From contig KZ111182.1 of assembly GCA_002077045.2 (NCBI GenBank), forward strand, positions 173,826 through 202,747: DNA of 28,922 bases, in the 5' to 3' direction. A program made the translations under genes and the position numbers. This stretch comes from Rachicladosporium sp. CCFEE 5018. Lineage: Eukaryota > Ascomycota > Dothideomycetes > Cladosporiales > Cladosporiaceae. Below the pieces are notes generated by a model, which was not told the origin of the DNA, searched no databases, and saw only the letters and a program-made list of their open reading frames with translations. Shown here in pieces: positions 1 to 10,068 of this stretch (position 1 is the first letter of the stretch; each line of letters opens with the position of its first letter).

Positions 1-35
1 TCTAAATGGATGAAGATATGCTGACACCTATGCAG

Positions 36-557
36 TGGGCATTCGGCGACAGCTACCCAACATCTCAGCTCGCTGCCGAGAACGCCAAACGCGAGATCTT
101 CTCCGACTGGTTCGCCAGTCAAGTGCTGATTCCAGATGTCGAGACGTGCAGCAACAGTCTGCTTTTCTACATTGGCTCGCAGGCCAGTACCAACTATCGC
201 AATCAGTATGGCCCTGCGCCCAGACCCCCGGTGGGATTCTCTATTGGTAGAGTCAGTCCGTTCTGGTCGGGTCCCGACTTTGTGTTGCCTCGTAAGTTAC
301 GAGCCTGGTGAAACAGACGTAGCGTACCACTGACGGTTCTCATAGTGGGCGAAGCGACCTACTTCTCTAACATCACGCTCCATCAAGAGACTCTACCAGT
401 CACTGTCGACATCCTTGCGGCCAGAGGATGCGATGGCATGATCTTCGGTCTCGTGCAGGACTTGGTGGCTGCTGGCGTATTGTCGGCTACGAAAGCTGGC
501 AAGAGTTCGGTCAGTGGTGGAGAGGTGTTGTTCAAACGGACCGCTCATGTGCAGTAA
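36..557 (+). CDS. Amidase-family protein, C-terminal exons (partial)
   Basis: This is the 3' part of a gene that begins left of the window. Bases 1-35 read as an intron end: there is an in-frame TAA at 3-5, a CTGAC branch-like site at 21-25 and a CAG acceptor at 33-35. Coding runs 36-291, then a 54-base intron at 292-345 (GTAAGT donor, ATAG acceptor), then 346-557 to TAA. About 155 residues are visible. They include a run of the type GFSIGRVSPFWSGPDFVLP, then PVTVDILAARGCDGMIFGL and a GGE near the end. From memory these resemble the C-terminal part of fungal amidase-signature enzymes, which hydrolyse amides. The catalytic Ser-Ser-Lys region would lie upstream, so activity cannot be judged. 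The family call is moderate; the splice structure is well supported because both exons stay in frame. Confidence 0.6.
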
Positions 558-583
558 TGAGCTTTGTCGCAAAGAGTGTACGG

Positions 584-2714
584 TCACTTATACGCCGTCT
601 CGTCAAGCGGCGGTGGCTGATAGCCAGATATCAACTGATCCCAAAACGTCCAATTGGCTTGATCTAGTGTGAAATCAGGGGCGAGATCGTATTGTAGGCC
701 ATCAATGCTTGCGAACAATGCACTTGCGTCACTTTCCGGCGACGGGTCGAAGATCGTACTACCGCCGCTGGGCGGCTGTGCCATACTCAAGCTGCCGTTT
801 CGTGCGGCTGCGCGCTTCGTTGCATGTGCTTGTCTTGCATCTCGAAGTGTGACAATGAAGTCTGGCTCGCCCGTAAACGCCGCATTGCTCGGTGGACTTG
901 CTTCCCAGGCTTTGAGCGTAAGCCGACAGGCGGCCACGTGCAGCGCGCGCGTTTGATTGAACATATCAGGATGGTTTCCGTAGATAGATTGTAGTATGTC
1001 CCAGGCCGCATCAACCTCCACTGGCAACAAAAGGTCCGCGTCCCGTAGGGTCTGGATTATGAAAATCAGAGAATCCCATTGGAAGAAAGCATTAATGTGC
1101 CAACGGAACTTGCGGACTGCCTGCTGTGAATAAAGGGAGCAATCGCACCTGATGACCTTCGTAGCTAGTTGCCACAGCTCGCGACGCTCTGGCTGTGTCA
1201 TCTTACGATCGCGTGCATGCATCACACGTATGCGAAGTCGAGATGAATTCGTTGATGCGCGAGCTAGACCGACAACAAGAAGGTGCAATGGCTCCACGAT
1301 GTCGCAGTACCTGACATACTTAGTCTCGATGGAAGTCTCGACTTCGTCTATGAGCTGGATGACGGTCTCAACATCCCGAAAGCGCCAAGTTGCGCCATGA
1401 GATATCAGCGCCTTTGCTGCGAACAATGCACCAAGCTCTGTTCTGGCAAGGCAGAAGATCATGTCGGTGGCGCCCGGGGTGATCTCAGGCCATTCGGTCA
1501 TGCCAGGGAAGATGTCACTGTCGTTAAGATTGACGGGTTGCTTAGTGTCCCATGAATCTGGACGCATTGATATGCCGGTCCCCGACATTTGGCTCGCCAT
1601 GCCATCCAGAGGTAGCAACTGATAGAAGAGTCGTCTGCGCATCTGAACGTCGAACGGCGATAGGCCGAGACTCTCGCCGTCTCGATGTAAACCCATTCTC
1701 TGAGCAATTCTCACAGCCACACCGGTAAGAATCCAGAAGGTTGACGGATCGATGGAGTGTCGCGATGACAACAAGAAAAGAATAAAGGCTTGCATGACCA
1801 TCATGTCGGTTGTCTTGAGCAGCTTCGCATTGACGAGTGCCTGTTTCACGGCGGCGTGGTAGTAGTTCTGAATGGTGTGCTTCGGCTGTCCGAAGAGACG
1901 CACACAGTCGTCCTCGGAGCTCGAACACGTTGCGAAGTGGTATACGGCAAACATCAGAGCCTCCTCAGCTTTAGAGGCTAGTTGCGGTTGGTCGATTACT
2001 CGTCTCACCACCTTGTCGACAGAAGGGATGTGAAGAACCCGGCTTATAGGCTCCACAGAATGCACATCAAAGCTCGAGTGCAAGGTCTCGCCGGGGGTGA
2101 TGGTCGAATAAAGACCGCATGGATCCAGTCAGTGCGCCCGTGAGTGGATCGGCAGCCATGGGACTAAGTAGATTTGCGCCGGGCTGAGCATTGTCCTCGT
2201 CGTCTGTGAGGTGAGCAGTATCTTCATCCTGATCTTCCAGGATTGGGCGCCAGAGGTACTTGTCGATGAAGCGAGACTTGCCCTCGCCAGTAACGAGAGT
2301 CCCCTCAGTCGAAGCTTCAGGGATGCCCACCTGCAGCGACACCGTAGTGCGTGGACCGCTCTCCGCATCAGGCAGCAGATTGTTATCGCGCAATATCTGC
2401 TCATACCGGGCGAGCTTGCTCAGCACTCCTTCCTCTGGCTGTCCCTCAACTTGTCGCTTGCGTTTCCGAGGTTGAGGAGCCTGATAAATGCACTCCAACT
2501 TTCCTTTCCGACAGCTAGCGCAGGTGGGACTGACTTTGTCGCACTTCACCTTTCTGCGCGTACAAGTATGGCAAGCATATGGCATCTCTGAGCCTGGAGA
2601 TGCCACATTTTGAACGGGTGGCGTGGGCGAGAGAACCTTGCCGGGCGCGATTGCTATTGCTCGCTGACCATTTGATATCCCAGCACCTGCTTGGGCGTCT
2701 GTGAGGCTAGCCAT
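584..2714 (-). CDS. Zn2Cys6 fungal transcription factor with an apparent internal frameshift
   Basis: This encodes a GAL4-type nuclear DNA-binding regulator. From the ATG at 2714, residues 48-75 form a perfect CX2CX6CX6CX2CX6C binuclear zinc cluster (Cys 48, 51, 58, 65, 68, 75). A basic PRKRKR stretch (82-87) and a short coiled-coil-like linker follow. The second part (about 2083-584) is a fungal-specific TF middle homology region, including a VAVRIAQRMGLHRDG-type motif. The two parts are in different frames: the first frame stops at TGA 2067-2069, while homology resumes in the next frame at about 2071. No GT-AG intron fits between them, since the matches on each side almost touch. I read this as an indel, natural or a sequence error, and type it CDS because it is the only lesion. 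The GTG at 2720 is in frame, but the ATG at 2714 with A at -3 is the better start. It is divergent from the secreted-protein gene at 3340. Its target genes are unknown. Confidence 0.85.
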
Positions 2715-3339
2715 GGTCACAACGGGGCAGGTGAATTCGTCTTGAGATTCTGCTTCCGAACTGATGCGCCGCGACTCAGCGCAGGGCTGGGATACACGCG
2801 ATCAACGTGCAGTACAAAAGCCACAGTGTAGCTTGTGGCGCAGACTCTCATCGCAAAATGCTAGGAAAGCGCCGGATCTAAATGACGAGAAGGCCATATG
2901 TCCTCGAGAAGTGAGCTCGCGTTCGCAAGCCGCTTCCTCGCAGTTCACGCTCGGGCCTCCAAGGCAACCTGATCTATCCACCACCACTCTCGCGATTTCC
3001 TTTCCATCACTACATACACGAGTCTCACGTCATCTACACTGTAGCGAGCAGTCGGATGCTACAAGAGGTCCTTCCTCACTGGTCGGCCCTCACTACACAC
3101 GAGGCCAGATTTGAGCCGGCGATCCAAGGGACATAACAATCTCGATCTCGCAGAAGCTCTCGGCGCAGCCATGGTACACACGGCGTCATCTTTGCCCTCT
3201 TCCCTTTGTTCGTGTCGAGTCGAATCGACGTGCATGTCTCAATACATTCTCCGAAAATCGAGAGGTAAGTCGACTTTGCTTTAGCATGTCTTGTCTGTTC
3301 CTCCTTCTCTGTGACCCGCGCATCCCTACCCCGTCAGAT
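2715..3339. other. Intergenic, divergent promoter region
   Basis: This 625-base gap separates the minus-strand zinc-cluster gene from the plus-strand secreted-protein gene, so it must hold both 5' regions. A CACGTCAT (CRE-like half site) lies near 3027. No convincing coding region, tRNA or repeat was seen. A short GTAAGT...TTAG stretch near 3265-3284 is too short to be a usual intron. Confidence 0.5.
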
Positions 3340-4376
3340 ATGCGTTCCTTTCGAATCACTACTTCCTATCTCCTCGCCACAAGCTTGCAAATTGGCGCAG
3401 GCAGTGCTAGTCGTCAAGGTGTCAACAGCGAGGATGCAGTTCTCTGCACTTCGCAGTCTCAATCCAATCCCATCGACATTCAGTACCCGACGCAGATCAC
3501 AGGCACGATCAATGGCACGTACGCTATAGTTCCTATACCCTACGCCAGCGCTAGAGCCATCGTGCCATCGCAATACGCGATACTAAGACACGCTTATGAG
3601 TCACTGATCCCAGGATGGCCGAAGGAAATGTACCCAGCCTACTAAGAAGGGCTTTTGGACCACGATGTTGGGATTGGGCAACTGAAGATTGGAGATTTCC
3701 AGGTCAGCTCGCGGGACGAATCGTCTACCCGGTTCGCAAACGTGTTTGCCTAATGATCATGCAGCGCTCTAGTATAAGATTTCCGTTCATCGATCGCCTT
3801 GGCGATGGACACACATCGTTTCGATACACTGGCCCTGTAATGCTGAGCCCGAACAACCTCGTCGCTCTCGCTGGAGCTAGCATTGGGAATGACATCCGCG
3901 CTGGAACGTTCAAAACTGCTTGCGATGCATACGCCAATGATGGCCACGGTAACACGTTCCTGGAGGGCACTGGAGTCGGTAGCAGCAAGGCTGACGTTCG
4001 CGGCACATTTCGAGTCACGTCGAGCAAGCCATACGCTTTGAATGTGTACGTCAGCTACACTGCATGCTCCAAGATCCGACGAGGTCCATCACTGATGCCT
4101 CACAGCTTCAAGCATATGACAAACCAGCCCAGCTTCTCATCTGTTGGCAACTTGTGCGATCACTACATCTCACTCTACAACTCCAGCGTGACGAAGGGCG
4201 TTCACTCTCCGGTGCCGGTGGAAGGGTCAGTGTATGTGCGGCCTCCTTATTACTTGCAGGAGACTACTCTAGCAGCCAGTGGGTATCGAATGGACCTGTC
4301 CTTCATCGAGACAAACAATGTGCGGTGCGAAAGTCTGAAGGGCTATTCTGGGACAGGTTCGGGAGACAGCGGATAA
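3340..4376 (+). pseudogene. Secreted fungal protein of unknown function, interrupted by several lesions
   Basis: The ATG at 3340 starts a hydrophobic N-terminus typical of a signal peptide (MRSFRITTSYLLATSLQ...). An upstream in-frame ATG at 3286 is also possible. The frame then carries a conserved-looking stretch ending PGWPKEMYP and meets TAA at 3643-3645. The same frame continues with sensible sequence (DHDVGIGQLKIGDFQ) to a second stop, at about 3751. Coding-like sequence then passes through a third frame (NDHAAL) and resumes in the remaining frame from about 3790 with FPFIDRLGDGHTSFRY. It runs to TAA at 4374-4376, ending GYSGTGSGDSG. A clean 60-base intron (4046-4105, GTACGT...CACAG) lies in the second half. 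At least two frame changes plus a stop fall within about 150 bases, so I call a pseudogene. The family resembles secreted Pezizomycotina proteins that I only weakly associate with acetoacetate decarboxylase-like folds; I assign no function. An unrecognised intron skipping 3630-3790 is the main alternative. Confidence 0.6.
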
Positions 4377-4720
4377 TTCGCCATTGGAGAAGGTCTGGAT
4401 GTAGCGACACAATGCGTACATCGACATCGACTGCAACGATTCACCGATAGATCAGCCCTGGGATCGTGCAATTATTTTACCATCGGTCATCGCAGTAGAC
4501 TAAGAACGAGGGCGTAGAGCCGAGGGCGCGCCCACAATAGTCCGTGCACACGCGATTCGCTGCGCGCGAAGTGACGTCGTACCGTACCTGAAACATTAAG
4601 ATGACGAGCAGACATCACCATCATGGCGTGCGTTCGGTAGTTCTTGAGTAGCCAAGACCATATGCAGACCTCCAAATTGAATGAGTACCGCTCAAATTAT
4701 ATCTCCTGCCCATTACTCCA
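4377..4720. other. Intergenic, cupin promoter region
   Basis: This 344-base gap lies between the secreted-protein remnant and the cupin gene, both on the plus strand. It holds an AT-richer patch just before the cupin ATG (about 4690-4702) and a CRE-like TGACGTC at 4572-4578. No gene was seen. Confidence 0.5.
4572..4578. promoter_or_regulatory. CRE-like bZIP site upstream of the cupin gene
   Basis: TGACGTC(G) lies about 145 bases before the cupin ATG. It matches seven of the eight bases of the TGACGTCA palindrome bound by CREB/ATF-type bZIP factors. This is a motif match only; occupancy is not shown. Confidence 0.3.
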
Positions 4721-5394
4721 ATGCTTCCACTTAGATCAATCGCAAGAGCAGCTCCCAAAGTCCGATCACTTCGTCTACCAGTAATCTCAAGGCTTCTTTC
4801 TACCACGCCTATCCTCTCAGGCAAAGATTCGAAGATGTCTCTACAACCACCGAAGCACGAGATGGTCTACTTCAAGGGCCTGACTTCCGAAGTCCGGGCC
4901 TTTGGTCAATTCAGGAAGGTGCTGCATACTGGCCTGTACTCCCAGCTGGTGTCCATGGAGATCCCCGTTGGCGGCGATATCGGCGACGAAGTGCATACGG
5001 TCGATCAGGTCTTGATATTTACATCTGGAGAAGGCAAGGCGACGATAGCTGGAAAGGACCAGGTAAATCCATGAGGTAGCTCCCCAGCCGATCCGAGCTA
5101 ACGAATGGCTGTCAGGCTGTCAAAGCTTCAGACGTTGTCGTAGTCCCAGCAGGCACGCAGCATCAGTTCATCAACACGTCCAAAACGCAACCACTGGAGC
5201 TCGTGACGGTGTACAGCCCGGCTGAACACGATCCCAAGACGGTGCACAAGACGAAAGAGGAGGAGGATGCCGGTAAGGATGAGGCACCAGAGTGGAGCCA
5301 GCAAAGTAAGGACAGCAATGAGAAGAACCGACTAGTCAAGGAGAGTGGTGGGCCATACGAGAACGGCGATGATGGGAGGCATGAGAAGAAATAG
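4721..5394 (+). CDS. Cupin-domain protein with a probable mitochondrial presequence
   Basis: This two-exon gene (4721-5062 and 5116-5394) has a 53-base intron (GTAAAT...GTCAG) and a 206-residue product. Residues 1-33 are rich in Arg, Ser and Leu without acids (SRLLSTTP at 23-30), as in matrix-targeting peptides. A second ATG at codon 39 (4835) would give a cytosolic form. The cupin fold is shown by GGDIGDEVHTVDQ (84-96), with His92 kept but the second His and the Glu of classical motif 1 replaced, and by VPAGTQHQFIN (124-134), a full motif 2 with His130 and Asn134. The tail (about 150-206) is strongly charged, Lys/Glu/Asp-rich and probably disordered. The family is a single-domain cupin_2 type found in bacteria and fungi. 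Metal binding is plausible, but the reaction is unknown. Confidence 0.85.
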
Positions 5395-5793
5395 AGGATA
5401 TGGGCAAATGGGCAATGTAAGTCAGGCGATGTGAGCAAGAAGATTTTTAAAACCATTTTGATAGTGCGACATATAGTCAAGCACTGTAATGCTGCTGATC
5501 TACCCAATTCTCTCCCAAGAGGCAAAAGCCTTGCAAAACCCAACGCCAGGCAAGCTCAAAAGCTGCCTCACACAGTCGCGCGCAAAAGTGGCAGCGCCAG
5601 CAGTTGCCGGCGGGCCTTCAAATATCCTCCGAAGCAGCAAGTAGCAGATGAGTGACAGCGATATCAGCCATGACGCCAAGATCACGCCGAGGTCTGCCAA
5701 TCAGACTGGTCTGAGCGCAGGCAGGTCTTTCGGTTCGCAAGTATCGGTAAGGACTGTGGTGTTATAAGCCTCGTTTACTGATGGTAAACACGT
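5395..5793. other. Intergenic between convergent genes
   Basis: This 399-base gap lies between the 3' ends of the cupin gene (+) and the Argonaute-like gene (-). Short open frames exist on both strands, including a minus-strand one at 5500-5700 with hydrophobic stretches. None has homology or a splice structure that I can support. Confidence 0.45.
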
Positions 5794-8700
5794 TCAAAGA
5801 TAGTACAGGGTGTTTCGCAGCCTTTCATGAACCTGGAGCAACACCAAACTAGGCTTGGTATCGTCGACTGGATCCAGCGTCCCAGCCTTGGAGTGCGCCG
5901 TGTCCGCTCCAGCTGCCTGCCCAACTTCGGAAGACGAGACGCAGGTTGAGGCGCTGCCAGCGCTCTTCTTGGAAGACTGACTGTCAGTTGGCGACACAGG
6001 AGGAGACGATGTGATCGTAGACTTGATAGGTCCGCTCGGATGGCATACCTTGATGTGCAGCAAGGCACGATCGGTGGCGCAGTGGGCCAGATACGTCGGG
6101 ATCGGCCATTTGCAGGTGTACAGTCCAAGAGCATCATCACGCCACATGTACGCCAGCCGCTCAACCTCACCCGCAGACAGTGTCGACGCGGCTGCGGTGG
6201 TAGCAAGTGGGGGATGCGGAGGTGACAGCATCAATGTCGTTCCGGGGCTCTGACGAACGAGTAGCGGGTGCTGGGTTGTCAAGCACAGCAGTTCCGGTGT
6301 TGGCAGCCACAGCCGTAAGATCCTCGGTAGCTTGCGGACTGTACCCAAGCGAGCCACGAATAATTTGCGCCTTGATGAACTTCAGCTGCGGCGCACACTG
6401 AGCTTGACTGACGTACAGCGCAGGCTTGAGTGCTGCCTCTGGACCATCGTTCTGCGTGAGGTAAAAGACCCCAGTGGAGGGAGCATCCGGCAATGCTGCG
6501 GTCTCGCGGTGCCGCACTGAAGAGACTGCATCAGCATCAATGAGGCCGTTGAACTTGGAGTCCTTGCACACAGTCATTTGAGAGAATTCGACAGCCTTCC
6601 TCGCATCGTCATCGAATCCAGCCATCAACTGGTCAAGTTCATCCCTGGCATCGTCAAGCCAATCGCCTGATCGAATGATCGTCAGCTTCTGCGAAGTCCA
6701 GCGCTCGGCGTGCCTCTGAGATAGGTCGTGAAGATGCTGCGCAAGCTGCACCCTCATCGCTACCTTGTCAGACTTTTCGTACAACTGGATGAATGTGCTG
6801 TACTGCTTGGATGAGGCGTAGTCACGACTCACCACAGCGAGAAGGATATGAGTATGCTGCTTGGACCTCTGGGGTGTAATCAAAGTGAGATGAACAGCGA
6901 CGGTCAAGTCCATCGGCCGGTCGTGGTCGCCGAACGGGGTTGGCTTGGGAGCTGATGCTGGTAGCGCTTCTCCAAGCGAGCCATGAATTGACGAGCGATG
7001 CGGGTAGTACGTGCATCCACACTCCGGAGAGTGTCACGCCGATCAGCCCTTGCACTTTGCAAGGTAGCCTCATTGACGCAGAAGCTGTTCAGGCCAAGGT
7101 TGATCTCACAGAACGCTTTGAGCACCTGGTATGGATCATGCTGGCCTTTCTGCAGCGCCAACTTGGCGGGAAGACAGAAGACCACCACGGCGTACTGGTC
7201 AAATTTCATAGCGGACTCCTGCTCGGCAATGAAGCCACGCAGAGAGAACTTCCAGTCCCCAGCTTTGCCCACGATCTGCTCAACCTTCATCGGCAATACC
7301 ATCTCGGCTGCCGAAGTACAAGTGTGAAGTGCGTTGCGAACGCTATCCGTCCACGCCATGCTGTCAAGATCACCAACCACAATCTTGATGACGCAAAATT
7401 GCGGGACATTACCCGTAGAGACTTCAGAACAGGGAGCAGTGTAGGCGGCATAGGCATGTACTTGATATCCGACACGAGCTTGGCGTCCACTGGGACCTTG
7501 GCTGCGGCGGCTTGCACTTGCTTCGCAACAAGATCAGCAGTCGCCCGGTGGCGCAGCATCATCTGATCCATCCACTCGACCTTGTGCGGGCGTTTGCCGG
7601 TGTAAGGCTGCAAAGGGCGAATGATGCAACGCTCGGGAGCAAGCCACTGGGGACGACGCACCGAGCCAACATTGATGAGGGGTAGTTGGGGATGCCCGAG
7701 CAACGTAGCATCACCACCTGTGACCAAGATTGTCCCCATTGGAGCTGGAGATTCGCCAATGTCCACGACCGCCCGTACGCAATCGCGGCCGGTCTTATCG
7801 ATGTAGACAACCTCAAGTCCCCGCAGGTAGGATTTGATGGCGTGCATCGTATCAAGGGCTAATTGAGAACCTTGCTCGATGTCTACGAGCTGTGAAGCCG
7901 GTAGACGAGCGAGTAAGAAGTCAGACACAGCTCCGGTCGCGAAGAAGAGCTTTGGCACATGGGACTGAGTAGGCTGCCCTGCAAGTTTGACATTGTAGCG
8001 TGGCGAATCGATTTCACCAAAGCACAAGGTCAGACCTTTGTCAGTGATAGTATTCTGAGCGTTGGTGTCGAAAACAGCATTGCCAATCAGGCCTCTCGTG
8101 GGGCGCTGACTGAGCAAGGCGCCATAGATGGCTCGAGACACAACAGTCTGATCGTTGTGGTTGGAGCCCTAATCATCGACCAACAGAGATTCGTTGCCAT
8201 TGACAGACTGCAGATCAGCTGTTGTTGAAGTGACTTCAACTTGCAGTTGGCGTAGCTTGAAGGACTGTTGCGGTACACCGACGGCAAGCGCGCCCAATTG
8301 CCTTGAGACCTCTTCCTCCCACTGCTTCATGTGCTCGGTGGAGAAGTCAGATGTGCGGTACACAGTGATACCAACCAAGCGCCAACGATGACGATCGGAT
8401 TCAGACAGTTTCTTGGCCCACACGCGCTTCTCGATCATGCCGCGATGCAGGGATCGAGTGGGCAACTCGCTTCGGATGACATCGACAAGCTTGGCAGGTG
8501 GCAAGCCGTCGCCGGTCCACGTGAAGACAGCCATGCTATAGCTCTGGTTGGCGGCAGGCTGTTGCGGAGCTGGCACAGCCACTCTTCGGGTGTGAAGGCC
8601 AGTGTCAAACTCGGCAATGATCACGGGCACCTTTGGAAGCTGAACCTGGTTGCCCTCTACCTTGGCTGTATGATGTTGTAGTGCAGATAGCTGTGAGAGT

Positions 8701-8852
8701 TTCACCTCACCGTACCCGACGGAGGTATCTTTCCGAACCAAGTCACCGATGAGGTGTGGGTTAGCGAGCTTGGCATGGTAGACGGTGATGGGATGCGACT
8801 GCTGCGAGGTTTCAATCGCTTTGGTGGCTAAGTCTGTGGCTGGTGATGCCAT
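5794..8852 (-). pseudogene. Divergent Argonaute-like gene (PAZ-MID-PIWI), catalytically degenerate and interrupted
   Basis: The start is the ATG at 8852 and about 1000 codons are covered, the usual Argonaute length. Argonautes bind small RNAs to silence targets. A PAZ-end motif, PLINVGSVRRPQWLAPERC, sits at about 7628-7684. In the MID domain, YQVLKAFCEINLGLNSFCV (about 7075-7131) aligns without gaps to the human AGO2 5'-phosphate-binding segment. The PIWI domain starts at about 6913 and ends VHERLRNTLYYL, matching the canonical Argonaute C-terminus. Slicer residues appear lost: Asp of GADVTHP is His (6890-6892), Asp of YRDG is Ser (6668-6670), and His of HYHV is Leu (6416-6418). Breaks: an in-frame TAG at 8169-8171, and frame changes near 7390-7440, 6900-7010 and 6190-6260. 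Two of these could be introns with weak sites (6952-7010, GTACTA...CAG; 6192-6258, GTTCGT...CAG). The TAG and the 7.4-kb shift have no good intron. Family identity is firm; function is doubtful. Confidence 0.8.
8169..8171 (-). other. In-frame TAG stop in the Argonaute-like gene
   Basis: The frame opened at 8852 reads to this TAG after 227 codons. The same frame, unshifted, continues open for nearly 300 more codons and includes the PAZ-like motif. No GT-AG intron with a consensus donor and a length divisible by three encloses the stop. The nearest candidate (66 bases, GTCACT...TTAG) has a poor donor. Confidence 0.75.
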
Positions 8853-10068
8853 GGCGAGAGTAGTTGGTGGAAACTTGATTGGTCAAATGGAGGACGGGTA
8901 AATTGTTGGAGGGATAAGGTGGAGAGAAATTGAGAAAGCAAGGACGACTCTTGACCAAGTCGTAGATGCTGAGGAAAGGAAGCCGGTGAGCTGTGTGCAG
9001 CGTACTACCTCATATACCCAGACCGTGAAGGCTACACCGCTTGCCTTCTTTGACATGAAGTGAACGCATGGCTCTTTCTCGCCCATGTAAGAAGTGAAAG
9101 GACCGGTGAAGAAGATCACAAGATGTTGGAGGCTTGTTAAGACGCGACAAAAGAACGCCAGAAAATACGAGAAGGCGGGCGTAGATGTGCAAAGGTGATC
9201 AAACGCAGAACTCGCTGGCCACCATGACCAGAACGCGTTAGTCATTATGGATCGAAGTGCCTTCAATTAACATCACCTCGGAGGGTTATTGCCATCGACG
9301 GCGAATGGAGTGCCAGGTCGAACCCAAAGCTCATGGTATGGAGTACAACGAGGGTCGGAGACGTTGTGTGTAGCCAGGGGCGTATAGATCTACCCGTGAA
9401 GGTGCGATGGTGGCGAGATTCACGGAAGCCGTCGCGTAGACAGGCTCGAGAGCTTCTGTGTGGTCTTGACGCCGTGTAAGGCAGCAGTGCCCGCCATCAA
9501 GCAATGCCCACCGGATCGTGGCCGTCGTGGACCCGAAGTGTGCCTATCTCTCGTCATCCAAGGTCGATGCACATGGTGTCACCATGATTGCTGAATAAGG
9601 GTAGTTCCAGGGATGAAGCCTCCAGGTGCTGTCATTAGGTATGGCGCATGTAGAATCGACGGTACTGTACGAGTTCCAGATGGGGTCATCGACAATGGAG
9701 TCCGGAGTAAATGCCTGAGGCTCGAAGACTAACCGGCCCAATATCAACCTCTTGACTTCTAACTCCGGTTGGTCATCTCGGATCCTCCTACACCAACGTC
9801 CATCGCCATGGCATGTACACTACAAGCCCACTCAGCTCCGGTCTTGGAGGACTGGTTTCGATATCGTGGCCGTGGCGAGGTGCCATCACGCGGCCATTGC
9901 ACACGTCCACTGTCAGACTGCACAAGCACCGGATCATGGTTCTTGACCAGGTACGTATAAGTAGAGGCGAGTCGCCAGTGTAAGGTAAAGAATGCCCTTC
10001 ATCATCGCTCCTGTTCTACATCCATATAATCCTCTCCAAGCCCGACCCGCGCAAGAACTCCAGCAGCC
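8853..10068. other. Intergenic, 1.2-kb divergent region
   Basis: This is the longest gene-free stretch in the window. It lies between the Argonaute-like gene (-) and the dehydrogenase gene (+). It holds a TATA-like element near the dehydrogenase. A minus-strand open frame at 8883-9266 looks like chance: it has no recognisable domain and lies in the expected 5' region of the Argonaute-like gene. A GGTTCGACC-like tRNA B-box at about 9315 has no matching tRNA fold. Confidence 0.45.
9956..9963 (+). promoter_or_regulatory. TATA-like element of the dehydrogenase gene
   Basis: TATAAGTA lies about 113 bases before the ATG at 10069. This leaves room for a transcription start about 30 bases downstream and an 80-base leader that is C-rich just before the ATG, as is common in filamentous fungi. 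Confidence 0.4.

Noticed and set aside
5500..5700. Short minus-strand frame with hydrophobic segments
   Set aside because: It is 66 codons with no homology or splice signals, and it lies in a gap between two gene 3' ends.
8883..9266. Minus-strand open frame of 127 codons upstream of the Argonaute-like gene
   Set aside because: It has no domain, an odd Phe/Ser/Trp-rich composition and a position in the expected 5' region; it is likely chance.
9310..9340. tRNA-like B-box (GGTTCGACC on the minus strand)
   Set aside because: No acceptor stem or A-box at the right distance could be found.
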